NCBI GenBank assembly: GCA_900321715.1
Contig: ONXC01000003.1
Coordinates: 113,401 to 177,400, forward strand
From: an uncultured Bacteroidales bacterium
GTDB taxonomy: Bacteria > Bacteroidota > Bacteroidia > Bacteroidales > UBA932
Length of the DNA: 64,000 nt
Direction: 5' to 3'
Position numbers and translations under genes: made by a program. The notes beneath the pieces were generated by a model. That model made no database searches. It had not been told where the DNA came from and saw nothing but the letters and a program-made list of their open reading frames with translations. Below, piece by piece: positions 1-9,146 of this stretch. Position 1 is the first letter of the stretch, and the number at the start of each line of letters is the position of its first letter.

Positions 1-1066
1 TTCCACCACGGGTTCCAACGGGATAGTTGGCTACCTCAGGGGCACTGCCGGAGGCCTGGCGAACCAGGAAGATGGACTCCACGTCCGATGTTGCGTTGTT
101 CTTGATGAAATAGTTGCCATAGTCCCTGTTTACGGGCATATGCCAGTCCGGATAGGTCCTGGCACCCTCACCAAAGCCGAAGCCCTTGGCAAATATGGCC
201 TGGCGCATCTTAATCACGTCATTTGCGGCCGATGCTGCCCTTTCCCATTTCTCCACGTCATCCATGGGGTTGTTGCGGGGGCTTGCGGCATAGAGGAGCA
301 CGCGGGCCTTGACGGCGAGGGCCGCCGTGCGGTCCCATCGGCCTGTCTCATCACGGAAATTCCAGTTTGTGACGTCTGCGATGGCGTTTTCAGGGGTCTC
401 GTCAAGAGCCACCCTCCAGTCCAGGTTGAGCTGGTCCAGGTGGTTGTCGATAAGCTTAACGATGTGCTCCACAACTTCGTCGTAGCTGGCCTGACGGGCA
501 AGTCCGGTCTCCGGGTCTATGATGGGAACGCCGCCGTACATCTTCAGAAGCTCTCCGTAGTAGTAAGCCTCTGCGATGTAGGCCTCGGCTCTCTGCCAGC
601 CAAGGTTGATGCAGTCACGCATGTAAGCCTTGGGCTGCTCAGTGCTGTAGATGCTGCCGTCCGGGTTATACACCGTGCTGGTGTCCCTGTTCAGGGCCAG
701 GAACTCTTCCCCGTCCTTGGCGTATTCCAGGAAGAAATGCGCCGCGCGGATGCCCTCATAGTAGTTGGTGTACTTATATGAGAGCGGGTTTAGATCGGCC
801 GATAGAAGGCCCCTGTTGAAGGTTTGGGCTTCAGATGTGGGGGCCGCCTGCTCTGCTTCGTCCGAAGCGCTGGCAAAGAGGTTACCGTCAATCACGTTGA
901 AGCCGTTTCCCATAGGGGTATAATAAGCATAGGCAAAGCTTGTCAGGGTGCTGGAACGGGTCTGGAGCCTGTCCATGGTGTCAAACACGTCTATGCGGGT
1001 GTCCAGGAATTTGGAGCAGGCGCATAATGAGAGCGCCGCTGCAAGTATGATGTAAATCCTCTTCAT
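1..1066 (-). CDS. SusD/RagB-family lipoprotein, 3' end outside window
   Basis: Open from an ATG at 1066 to the window edge, about 355 codons, so the C-terminus is not seen. The N-terminus is a lipoprotein signal with cysteines at residues 15 and 17 (SLCAC), followed by CSKFLDTRIDVFDTMDRLQT. SusD proteins are surface lipoproteins that close over the paired SusC barrel and bind glycan. The TPR-like text typical of the family is visible (WQRAEAYIAEAYYYGELLKMYGGVP, followed by RTAALAVKARVLLYAASP). It starts 3 bp after the stop of the upstream SusC at 1070 and is the last visible gene of a four-gene operon transcribed leftwards. The substrate cannot be told. The family call is firm. Confidence 0.9.
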   Translation of the reverse strand, partial: MKRIYIILAAALSLCACSKFLDTRIDVFDTMDRLQTRSSTLTSFAYAYYTPMGNGFNVIDGNLFASASDEAEQAAPTSEAQTFNRGLLSADLNPLSYKYTNYYEGIRAAHFFLEYAKDGEEFLALNRDTSTVYNPDGSIYSTEQPKAYMRDCINLGWQRAEAYIAEAYYYGELLKMYGGVPIIDPETGLARQASYDEVVEHIVKLIDNHLDQLNLDWRVALDETPENAIADVTNWNFRDETGRWDRTAALAVKARVLLYAASPRNNPMDDVEKWERAASAANDVIKMRQAIFAKGFGFGEGARTYPDWHMPVNRDYGNYFIKNNATSDVESIFLVRQASGSAPEVANYPVGTRGG

Positions 1067-1069
1067 ATC

Positions 1070-3808
1070 TTAGAAACTGATTTGAAGTCCCAGGTTAACC
1101 GCCTTTGAAGCGGGATATCCGTAATTGACCGTTTCAGGGTCCATCTTGTACTTGCTCAGAAGGCTGCTGAGTGTGAGGAGGTTATACCCCGTGAGGCATA
1201 CGCGGAAGTTTTTGATCACCTTGCTGTCCACGGGAATGGTGTAACCAAGTTCCACCTCCTGCAGGCGTACCCACGCGTTGTCCTTGATCCAGAAGGAACT
1301 TGAATGGTAGTTATTGTCATTCTGTCCGGTGGAGAGGCGGGGGTATGTGGCCGTGTTCCTGGTGTCCAGTTTGGCTTCCGGGTAGTGTACCCAGGCGCCC
1401 TGAGCCCATTCGAAGGCGGTTCCGTAATTGAGGAAAGGCTTCCATTCGTCGTAATCCAGCAGGTTTACCGTTGAGCCTGCGCTTCCAGTGATGAGAAGGG
1501 ACAGGTCAAAACCCATGAACCTGGCCTCTGCGCCAAGGCTGAATACAAGTGAGGGATAGGAAGGATTGCCGATTTTCACGATGTCTGTGTCGTCAATGTA
1601 TTCGTCACCGTCCTGGTTCTTATATTTAAGGTCACCGGGCTGGATTGCGCCGTAAAGCGGAACGGGCTGTCCCATGTTCAGCTCACCGTCCATGTCAAAG
1701 TCCTTTACCTGGTAGAAACCGATGCATTCAAGACCCATCCTGGTGCCGTAGGGAAGGCCCGTAGCGGCGTTGTAGGGGTACTTGGTTGCAACCTCTCCCA
1801 TATTGATGACCTTGTTCTTTGCGTAGAGCACGTTTCCAAAGACGCTCCAGTCAACGGGGCCGCTCTTTGTGGCATACACAAAGGAGGCGTCAACGCCGTG
1901 ATTGAACATCTTTCCAAGGTTGGTGTAGGCAACCTGGGCGCCATTATAGTCCATGAGGGTGTTGTCCCTTGTGAGGATGCCGGTGCGGTAATCCACAAAG
2001 TAATCGGCATTCACGGTAAGCGCGTTCCAGAGGGTTGTTTCCACGCCGATATTAGCCTTCAGGCTCTTCTCCGCGGTCACATCCGGGTGGCTCAGGAACA
2101 GCGGACGGATGCCGCTGGCGCCGCCGCCGAAGTTGGGACCCATGCCCTGGACGAAGCTTCCGGTCCAGGTGTAGTACTGCTGGTACAGATACCTGCCGCC
2201 GGTCTCGAAGCCTTCAATTCCCACGTAGGCCTCGTTGGCTCCGGTAAGGCCGGCCGATGCCCTGACGCGCAGTTTATTAACAACCTGGTTCCCCTTCAGG
2301 AAATCCTCGTTGGAGGCGTTCCAGCCAAAGGAGACGGTGGGATAGGGAACAAACTGCTTTCCGGGCGCGAAGGCGTCGGAGCCGAATACAGACAGGCCGA
2401 TTCCTGCGTCATATCGGTTGTCATAGGCCCAATCGGCCTTTGCGGTGAAGTTGGCGTAGCGGTATTTCCAGTTGTAGAAAGCGCTACCGGTACCGTTGAA
2501 GTCGGAGATATGGGCGCCAAGCTTTGCCGCTATCTTGTGAAGGCCGAATTCACCGTTCCATCCAAGGATTACGTTACCCTGCATCCAGCGCTCCTTGCCT
2601 GAACTCCAGTATCCGTTGGAACGGATGTAGGTGGAGACATCGGCCGTCTGGGGAACTCCGCCGTTGTAACGGGCGTAAGTATTTGTCTTGGCGGTGTTTC
2701 CGATGGTCCTTGAATAGAAGGAGAAACCCTCCTGGAGGTACAGGCCGGGGAGAAGGAAGCCAAAGTCTTCCCTGAACTTGAAGTTGGCCTGCATCAGTTT
2801 TGTGCGGCTTGTTGTCCAGCCCTGTCCGGCAAGCGAACCTACCGGGTTGTTGGGGTACACAGCCGTACCGGAGTAGTTGGAAATGGGATCTGTAGCGTCC
2901 TTGTCAAATACGGGGTAAATATTTGACGGATAGCTCATTACATCGTTAACCAGCTGGTAGACGCTGTAATTGGGGCGGTTGCGGTCTTCAAGGCGGCCGC
3001 CAAGGTCCACACTCACGGTAAAGATGTCATTGAGCTTCATGTCAAGGTTTGTGCGCACGCCGTATTTCACGAAGGAGACGTTCTTGGTGCGGTCCGTATT
3101 CCTGACGTTCAGGAAGCCCTGCTGGTTGGCGTAGTCAAGGACAACGCTGTACTTTGCGTTCTGGGAGCCGCCGCGGATGGAGAGGCTGCCATCGGCATAA
3201 CCGGTGACGGGCTTGAAAACTTCGTCGTACCAGTTCACATCTATCCCCTGCCCGGCCTTGTAGGCGTTCATGGCCTCAAAGTCGTAGTAGGGGTCCCATT
3301 CACGGCCGTGGTCGTTGCTCCAGGCCTGGTTGTACAGGCGGGCGTAGTCGTAGGAGCCAAGGGGCTTTGCTACGTTGATTGGCATCTGGGCGCCGCCGCG
3401 GGTCTTGAATGTGATCATCGGAGCGCCTTCAGAGCCCCTCTTGGTGGTGATTGCAAGCACGCCGTTGGCACCGTTCATGCCGTATTCGGCAAGATCGGCC
3501 GCATTCTTGCAAATTACCACGGACTCTATTTCCTCCGGGGAGAGGTAACTGATGAAGTCCTGCTGGACCTCGAAGCCGTCCACGAATATCTTGAGGGTGT
3601 TCACGTCGGTCCCCTGCGCGTAGGAGCCTATGCCGCGGATCATCATCCTGGCTGCTCCTGCACCTGGAGTACCGTCGTTACGGATAACGATGAGTCCCGG
3701 ATACTTGCCCTCAAGGGCGTCCGTAAAGTTGGCAAGGTCCTGCGAATACCCGCTGAAGGATGCAAGGAGGAGTCCTGCCAGAGCTGCTATTATGGAGTGT
3801 CTTTTCAT
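1070..3808 (-). CDS. SusC/RagA-family TonB-dependent outer-membrane protein, short form
   Basis: A 912-residue TonB-linked outer-membrane transporter. A signal peptide of about 22 residues is followed almost at once by the plug domain (roughly 30-135: MIRGIGSYAQGTD, IFVDGFEV, then NGANGVLAITTKRG), and the rest is beta-barrel ending in the aromatic F typical of outer-membrane proteins (LQISF). Known SusC proteins usually carry an N-terminal CarboxypepD_reg-like domain and a TonB-box segment before the plug. Both are missing here, while the neighbouring SusC at 5688-9032 has them. It lies 19 bp downstream of a SusD and 3 bp upstream of another, so the operon reads SusC-SusD-SusC-SusD. A diverged second transporter for the same glycan is the natural reading, but that is inferred. 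Confidence 0.92.
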   Translation of the reverse strand: MKRHSIIAALAGLLLASFSGYSQDLANFTDALEGKYPGLIVIRNDGTPGAGAARMMIRGIGSYAQGTDVNTLKIFVDGFEVQQDFISYLSPEEIESVVICKNAADLAEYGMNGANGVLAITTKRGSEGAPMITFKTRGGAQMPINVAKPLGSYDYARLYNQAWSNDHGREWDPYYDFEAMNAYKAGQGIDVNWYDEVFKPVTGYADGSLSIRGGSQNAKYSVVLDYANQQGFLNVRNTDRTKNVSFVKYGVRTNLDMKLNDIFTVSVDLGGRLEDRNRPNYSVYQLVNDVMSYPSNIYPVFDKDATDPISNYSGTAVYPNNPVGSLAGQGWTTSRTKLMQANFKFREDFGFLLPGLYLQEGFSFYSRTIGNTAKTNTYARYNGGVPQTADVSTYIRSNGYWSSGKERWMQGNVILGWNGEFGLHKIAAKLGAHISDFNGTGSAFYNWKYRYANFTAKADWAYDNRYDAGIGLSVFGSDAFAPGKQFVPYPTVSFGWNASNEDFLKGNQVVNKLRVRASAGLTGANEAYVGIEGFETGGRYLYQQYYTWTGSFVQGMGPNFGGGASGIRPLFLSHPDVTAEKSLKANIGVETTLWNALTVNADYFVDYRTGILTRDNTLMDYNGAQVAYTNLGKMFNHGVDASFVYATKSGPVDWSVFGNVLYAKNKVINMGEVATKYPYNAATGLPYGTRMGLECIGFYQVKDFDMDGELNMGQPVPLYGAIQPGDLKYKNQDGDEYIDDTDIVKIGNPSYPSLVFSLGAEARFMGFDLSLLITGSAGSTVNLLDYDEWKPFLNYGTAFEWAQGAWVHYPEAKLDTRNTATYPRLSTGQNDNNYHSSSFWIKDNAWVRLQEVELGYTIPVDSKVIKNFRVCLTGYNLLTLSSLLSKYKMDPETVNYGYPASKAVNLGLQISF

Positions 3809-3827
3809 TGCTTCACGGATTTATCTG

Positions 3828-5675
3828 TTAATAACCGGGGTTCTGGGCAATGATGCCTTTGTTCACCTCATCCTGGCGGAAAGGCTCAAGGAACCACTTG
3901 GGGTGCCAGTAGCCTGTGTAAGAGTAGGCATCCCAGTAGGAAATGAGGGCTGCCATGGTGTTGGCTCCATCTGTTGTGAGGAAGGAGATCTCCGTCATGG
4001 GGCCGCCAAGGATCTTGGTGCCGATATCCGGATGTTTCCAGTGCTTTACGTCATAGTAACGCTGGTTTTCCTCAAAGAACTCCAGGGCCCTTTCACGCAC
4101 AATGAGCTCACGGAGCTTGGCCTGGTCTGTCTCCGTAACGGACGGGAGGCCGGCCCTGTTGCGGATTATGTTGAGGTACTTCTGGGCGTTGGTTGCATCT
4201 CCAAGTTCGTTGTAGCATTCGGCCAGGGACATGTAGTTTTCGGCCAGGCGGAACAACGGGAACTCCAGCCAGCGGCGGGCGCCGGCCTTGTAGTAGAACT
4301 TGGTGGGAACGCCAATTGATCGGCCTTCCGTGGCGCGGGCCATGGATGCAGCGATGCCGGCGTCGGAAGTGAGACTTCCCATGTACCAGATGCCCTCGTT
4401 CCATTTGGCGTCGCCGTCATTTGAGCGGCCGAATTTGCCGGGGACGCAGATATCCACCCTGAAGCGGGGCTCGATCTTGTCTATGTTGGCGGCGAAGTCG
4501 GCGATGGGGCGCGGGGCCGCCTCTCCAACTACGGGCCAGTCTATGTCGTTACCCTCCGTATCCCTGTACAGGCGTACGAAGTTTGTAAGGACACCGCGGA
4601 GGGAACGCTCACCGGCGTCCACATAGGCGCTCCAGTTGTAACCCTCCGTCATGTTGTTGTAAACCTGCTGGTCACTTTCCACCTTGAAGGCAAGGAGTGT
4701 CTCCGGGCCGTTGAGCTGGGAAACACCACGGCCGTAGTCGTCAATTGCCTGCTCAAAGCTGTTGCGATTACCTTCTCCGGCGGTGAAAATGAGATGTTTA
4801 CCATTGGCTTTAGCCCAGTTAATCACTGCCAGGTGGGCGTCTATTGCCGTCTGGTAACGGTTGATGTCCTTTCCGCCCAGCCAGATGAGGGAATCGGCGC
4901 TGTAGGCCATTCCAAACTCCTTGGCGTAGGACTGGTCCGCGTTGAAAAGCGGGCGGGCGGCGAAGGTAAGGAGGCGGGCCTTCATTGCAAGGACTGCACC
5001 CTTGGTGATTCGGCCTTCCCACTTGTCTCCGCAGCCGGGCTCAATGTCCGTCCAGGTGTCGGGGAGGCGGTTTTCGGCCTCCTGGAGCATCTCAAGGGCA
5101 AATTCCAGAGTCTTCTGGGCCGATGCACGGGGGAAGTTTATGTCGTCCGTCATCTCGTTGGCCTGACGCACGATGGGAACGCCGCCCCAGCGTTGGAACA
5201 TTCCAACGTAACGGTAGGCGATAAGTGCATAGGCCTCGCCCTTCATGTACTCCTTCATTTCCGGGGAGATTTCGGGGCAGCTGTCTATGTTTGAGATGAT
5301 GATCCAGCAGGAGCGGATCACCTCCCAGTTTTCGTTGAAGTTGGCCGGTGCGCCCTGGAACTGCCCGGAGGCGTCCAGAACGGTGGTGGGGCCGTTCACA
5401 ACCAGGTTATAGCCGGCGTGCCAGCTGTAACCGCGGGTGATTTCTCCGGAGAGGGAGGCAAGTGTGCCGTGGTTGATGGCCCAGCCTTCCGGCAGGCCTT
5501 CGCGAAGGCCGCGGTGATAGGCCCTCCAGAGCATTCCTTCCGTATCTTTCCGGTTGGAGAAGACGTCTTCGCGGTAAACGCTTCCGGTTACCTCCGGCAT
5601 CTCCAGGAACAGGTTGCAGCCGGTTGTGCTCATAAGGGCTGCGGTCATGATTGCTACAATACGTATCTTTTTCAT
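3828..5675 (-). CDS. SusD/RagB-family nutrient-binding lipoprotein
   Basis: A 615-residue SusD-like surface lipoprotein, at the long end for the family. The signal peptide ends in a lipobox (STTGC, Cys at about residue 20). The N-terminal RagB/SusD helices are visible (ISNIDSCPEIS, AYALIAYRYVGMFQRWGGVPIV), as is the C-terminal block (FRLAENYMSLAECYNELGDATNAQKYL, then ERALEFFEENQRYYDVKHW). It starts 12 bp after the stop of the SusC at 5688 and is presumably the lid for that barrel. The start is the only sensible Met before the signal peptide. The glycan is unknown: no glycoside hydrolase of this operon lies inside the window. Confidence 0.93.
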   Translation of the reverse strand: MKKIRIVAIMTAALMSTTGCNLFLEMPEVTGSVYREDVFSNRKDTEGMLWRAYHRGLREGLPEGWAINHGTLASLSGEITRGYSWHAGYNLVVNGPTTVLDASGQFQGAPANFNENWEVIRSCWIIISNIDSCPEISPEMKEYMKGEAYALIAYRYVGMFQRWGGVPIVRQANEMTDDINFPRASAQKTLEFALEMLQEAENRLPDTWTDIEPGCGDKWEGRITKGAVLAMKARLLTFAARPLFNADQSYAKEFGMAYSADSLIWLGGKDINRYQTAIDAHLAVINWAKANGKHLIFTAGEGNRNSFEQAIDDYGRGVSQLNGPETLLAFKVESDQQVYNNMTEGYNWSAYVDAGERSLRGVLTNFVRLYRDTEGNDIDWPVVGEAAPRPIADFAANIDKIEPRFRVDICVPGKFGRSNDGDAKWNEGIWYMGSLTSDAGIAASMARATEGRSIGVPTKFYYKAGARRWLEFPLFRLAENYMSLAECYNELGDATNAQKYLNIIRNRAGLPSVTETDQAKLRELIVRERALEFFEENQRYYDVKHWKHPDIGTKILGGPMTEISFLTTDGANTMAALISYWDAYSYTGYWHPKWFLEPFRQDEVNKGIIAQNPGY

Positions 5676-5687
5676 ATCCCTGTCCGT

Positions 5688-8600
5688 TTAGAAGTTAATG
5701 TTAACGCCAACGTTGGTGGTGCGGGTGAGAGGGAACACATATGAGATGTTACCTTCGCTGCCGCCAAGGTTATCCTTGGTTTCGGGGTCAATTCCGTAAC
5801 GGCTCATCTGGTCAAAGAGGGTGAGCACGTTGTTGGCGTTGATGTATAACCTGAGCATGGAGATCTTGGCTTTCCTCAGGAACGGAGAATTAGAGGGGAA
5901 AGTATAGCCAAGTTCTATATTCTTGATTCTCAGGTGGTCTGAGGCAAGTGCCCAGAGCTGACTCTTGGGACCGAAATCGTAGTGGTCCTGGCTGGCGTCA
6001 TACACGGCGCGGGGGTAGGTGATGGGGGTGCCGGCGGCCACCTTTTCGGGAGTCCATCGGCCCTCATACTGCCACAGGAAGGCGTTACCGGCTCTCTTGA
6101 AGAACGGGCTTGTGATACGGGCGATGTAGTATGATCCCATTGCCGTACCGGAGAGCACAACCTTAAGGTCAAAGCCCTTGTAGCTTACGCCTATCTTGCC
6201 GCCGAAGTTCATCATGGGCCTGTTGGGATAGCCGATGGGGCCCTGGTCCTTTGAGTCAATCACGCCGTCACCGTTGAGGTCTACGTACTTGATATCGCCA
6301 AGGGTCACCGCGCCGGCGCTCTGTGCAAAGTACGGGCGGTTGTTCAGCTCTTCAAGTGTGTCATAGAAGCCGTCGGTCTTGTATCCGTAATACTGGCCGA
6401 TAGAGTGCCCTGTCTGGTTCATCCAGTCGTAGGGGTTGGGGGCTTCGGCCATATATTCTATGGTGTTTTTGGCGTAAGTGACGTTGCCTTCAATGTAGTA
6501 GCGCCAGTCTCCGCGTTTTTCATTCCAGCCAAGCACCAGTTCATAACCGCGGTTGGTGACGCGTCCAACGTTGACTGCTGCGGTGTCCCAGGAGGGAACG
6601 CCGAAGGTTACGGGGATTACGCCAAGCGTTGTGAGGATGTCACGGCGGTTCTCATAGAAGAAATCGGCATTGAAATAGAGCCTGTCGCTGAAGAACTTGG
6701 TCTCAAGGCCGGCGCTTATCTTCTCCGATTTCTCCCAGGTTACCTGGGGGTTACCCAGGGCGCCTTCTGCGGAACCGGTGTAGATTGTGTTGTAAGCGCC
6801 CGTGCTGGTTCCAAACTGGTAGTAGTTACTCTGCAGGGAGCCGGAGGAAGTGGTACTTGTGAGGCTTCCCGGGCCCATATTGATCTGGTATGTGCCGGGG
6901 AGATAGAGGTAGCGCTTACCACCGATTTGGTCGTTACCCACAAGGCCGTAGCTTGCCCTTATCTTGAAGAAGGTGAGCCAAGGGTTCTCCGGGAACCAGG
7001 GCTCGTTGGTGAGGACGTATCCGGCCGATGCCGCAGGGAAGAAACCGAACCGGCGGTCTGCGGCGAAGTTCTCCGTGCCGTTGAGCGCGAAATTCAGCTC
7101 CAGCAGATAGCGGGTGTCGTAGTCGTAGGTTATACGGGCCGATGTTCCGATAAGGCCGCTGGGGGTATTGAAACTGTCGGAGGGCATGGTGTACTTGGTG
7201 GCACGGCCAAGGAGGAGGCCGCCCACGTTATGCTTCCCGAAGTTGCCCTGATAGTTGAGGACTATATCGGCATAGAAGTCACGCATGCCGCCCCAGGAGC
7301 CGGAGGAATAGCCGTCTGCGCCAACCGTGCCCCCGAAGAACTCTAGTTCATTGGGGTTGGTGAGGCTGCGGCGCACGCGGTACTGTGGAATTGCGAATGA
7401 CTGGACGGCAACCTTGCTGTAGTTCTCCTGATAGCGGACACTGGCCTGCAGGTCAAGGCCCTTTAGGAGCCAGGAGAAGTCGTGGCGGAGGCGCATGGTC
7501 ACGTCCACGCGCGTATTTGAAGTGGTACCCACGGAACGGCTCAGGAGAGCAGGAAGCCAGCCGCCGGTCATCTCGTTGTCCGTGCGCTTGTGGAGGCCTT
7601 CCTGGACGGAATTCTGGGGGTAATCAAAGTCCACAATCAGTTTGTCGTCAAGAATCATGCTCCTGTTGGTGAAGGGGTTACCTTCATAGATGATCTGCAT
7701 GATTCCGCTGTAGCGGCTGTATAGGGAACCAGTGCCGGGACCCGTTGTGGAACCGAACTGACCGCTTGTGTTCACGCTAAGGGTGGTGTTCTTGAAAAGG
7801 TCTACGTCTATGTTGGCCCTCACGTTGTACCTCTGATAGCGGGAGCCGGTCTGGACGCCAAAGTAATTGGCGTTCTGCATGATGGACTGCTGGTCGAAGT
7901 AATTGAGGGAGACGTAGTATTTCACCCTTTCTGTGCCGCCGGAAACGTTCACGTTGGCGCTCCACTGCGGGGCTATGCGGCTGTAAAGCTCCGCGTAGGC
8001 GTCCGATGTGCCGTAGTAGAGGGCAGGACTGTCCTTAAGCTGCTGTTTCTGTGCTGCAGTAAGCCAGGTCATGGCGTCCACCTCTTCCGGGGTGAAGTCC
8101 CTGTTGTTCTGGAATTTCCAGAGGTCCTCATCCGTAAACAGGTAGTTCTGCAGCGGGGTGCTGCCGTAACCTGCAACCTCATTCCGGATGGCCTCGTTCC
8201 TGAACAGGGCATATTCATATGAGGAAAGGCCGCGCTGCACGTTGGTTGCTCCCGTGAGGCCGAAGTTTCCGGAGAAACTCACCTTGGGGCGTCCCTGCTG
8301 GCCGCGGCGGGTGGTGACTATGATAACGCCGTTAGCTGCCCTGATACCGTAGACAGCTGTTGACGAGGCGTCCTTCAGAACGCTTATACCCAGGATGTCG
8401 TTGGGATTCATTCCGTTGAGGATGCTCATGGCCTGCCTTGTGGGCTGCTCGATGCCGTCAATTACAATTAGGGGAGAGGTGTTTCCGGAGTAGGAGGAGA
8501 TACCGCGGATGGCTATATCGGCCGCATCCTGACCGGGTTCACCGGAGACTGTCACGGCGCTGAGGCCGGGCGTTATACCCACAAGGGCCGATGAGACGTT

Positions 8601-9032
8601 GGCTACCGGCGCCTGGATAACATCATCTCCCGTGACGGCGGTGATTGCGCCCGTCACGTTCACCTTTTTCTGCGTGGCGAAAGCTGTCACGACGGTTTCT
8701 TGAAGCAGAAGCGCTTCCTCTTCCAGCGTGATTCGCACAGGGGCTCCGGCGCGGGCCTGGAAGGTGTAGTCTGCGTATCCGATCCAGGATACTACCAGCG
8801 TGGTTCCGGGGGTGGTCTGAATCTCAAAATTGCCGTCAAGGTCTGTGATCACTCCGTTGGTTGTCCCAACCTCCAGGATGCTGGCCCCGATGGCCGGCTC
8901 TCCGGTTTTATCTGTGACCGTACCCTTAACCACAATTTTACGCCCTCCGGTGTCATTTCCGCCCTGGGCCAGAAGGGCCTGAGGGACAAGAAATGCCGCG
9001 CCTAAAAGGACACAAACTAACAGTTTTTTCAT
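5688..9032 (-). CDS. SusC/RagA-family TonB-linked outer-membrane transporter, full length
   Basis: An 1114-residue SusC, the first gene of the leftward PUL operon. The start is taken at 9032 (MKKLLVCVLLG) because this gives a clean signal peptide ending LLAQ; an upstream in-frame Met at 9131 would add 33 residues with no signal character. The order is: carboxypeptidase-regulatory-like domain (about 30-105, KGTVTDKTGEPAIGASI), a TonB-box-like strand (LQETVVTAF), the plug (about 125-240, ending RAANGVIIVTTRRG), then the barrel ending VGVNINF. It is paired with the SusD at 3828-5675, 12 bp downstream. The 114-bp gap to the divergent regulator at 9147 must hold its promoter and operator. Confidence 0.95.
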   Translation of the reverse strand: MKKLLVCVLLGAAFLVPQALLAQGGNDTGGRKIVVKGTVTDKTGEPAIGASILEVGTTNGVITDLDGNFEIQTTPGTTLVVSWIGYADYTFQARAGAPVRITLEEEALLLQETVVTAFATQKKVNVTGAITAVTGDDVIQAPVANVSSALVGITPGLSAVTVSGEPGQDAADIAIRGISSYSGNTSPLIVIDGIEQPTRQAMSILNGMNPNDILGISVLKDASSTAVYGIRAANGVIIVTTRRGQQGRPKVSFSGNFGLTGATNVQRGLSSYEYALFRNEAIRNEVAGYGSTPLQNYLFTDEDLWKFQNNRDFTPEEVDAMTWLTAAQKQQLKDSPALYYGTSDAYAELYSRIAPQWSANVNVSGGTERVKYYVSLNYFDQQSIMQNANYFGVQTGSRYQRYNVRANIDVDLFKNTTLSVNTSGQFGSTTGPGTGSLYSRYSGIMQIIYEGNPFTNRSMILDDKLIVDFDYPQNSVQEGLHKRTDNEMTGGWLPALLSRSVGTTSNTRVDVTMRLRHDFSWLLKGLDLQASVRYQENYSKVAVQSFAIPQYRVRRSLTNPNELEFFGGTVGADGYSSGSWGGMRDFYADIVLNYQGNFGKHNVGGLLLGRATKYTMPSDSFNTPSGLIGTSARITYDYDTRYLLELNFALNGTENFAADRRFGFFPAASAGYVLTNEPWFPENPWLTFFKIRASYGLVGNDQIGGKRYLYLPGTYQINMGPGSLTSTTSSGSLQSNYYQFGTSTGAYNTIYTGSAEGALGNPQVTWEKSEKISAGLETKFFSDRLYFNADFFYENRRDILTTLGVIPVTFGVPSWDTAAVNVGRVTNRGYELVLGWNEKRGDWRYYIEGNVTYAKNTIEYMAEAPNPYDWMNQTGHSIGQYYGYKTDGFYDTLEELNNRPYFAQSAGAVTLGDIKYVDLNGDGVIDSKDQGPIGYPNRPMMNFGGKIGVSYKGFDLKVVLSGTAMGSYYIARITSPFFKRAGNAFLWQYEGRWTPEKVAAGTPITYPRAVYDASQDHYDFGPKSQLWALASDHLRIKNIELGYTFPSNSPFLRKAKISMLRLYINANNVLTLFDQMSRYGIDPETKDNLGGSEGNISYVFPLTRTTNVGVNINF

Positions 9033-9118
9033 ACTGGCTTGATTATTAGTTGGTTCGGTTAATGCAAATTTGGCGAAACCTTTTATCAAACTAGTGACCA
9101 TTATTTCCAAAAAAAGTC

Positions 9119-9126
9119 TAACTTTG
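9119..9126 (+). promoter_or_regulatory. -7 box (TAACTTTG) of the sensor-propeller regulator
   Basis: TAACTTTG matches the Bacteroidota TAnnTTTG -7 element and ends 20 nt before the ATG at 9147. No clear -33 TTTG is visible at the usual 19-21 nt spacing. Confidence 0.55.
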
Positions 9127-9146
9127 TCCAAACATTTATATACGCA

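Noticed and set aside
6405-7346. 313-codon plus-strand frame inside the SusC gene
   Set aside because: Complement of beta-barrel coding sequence and not protein-like (Val/Gly/Ala-rich shadow).
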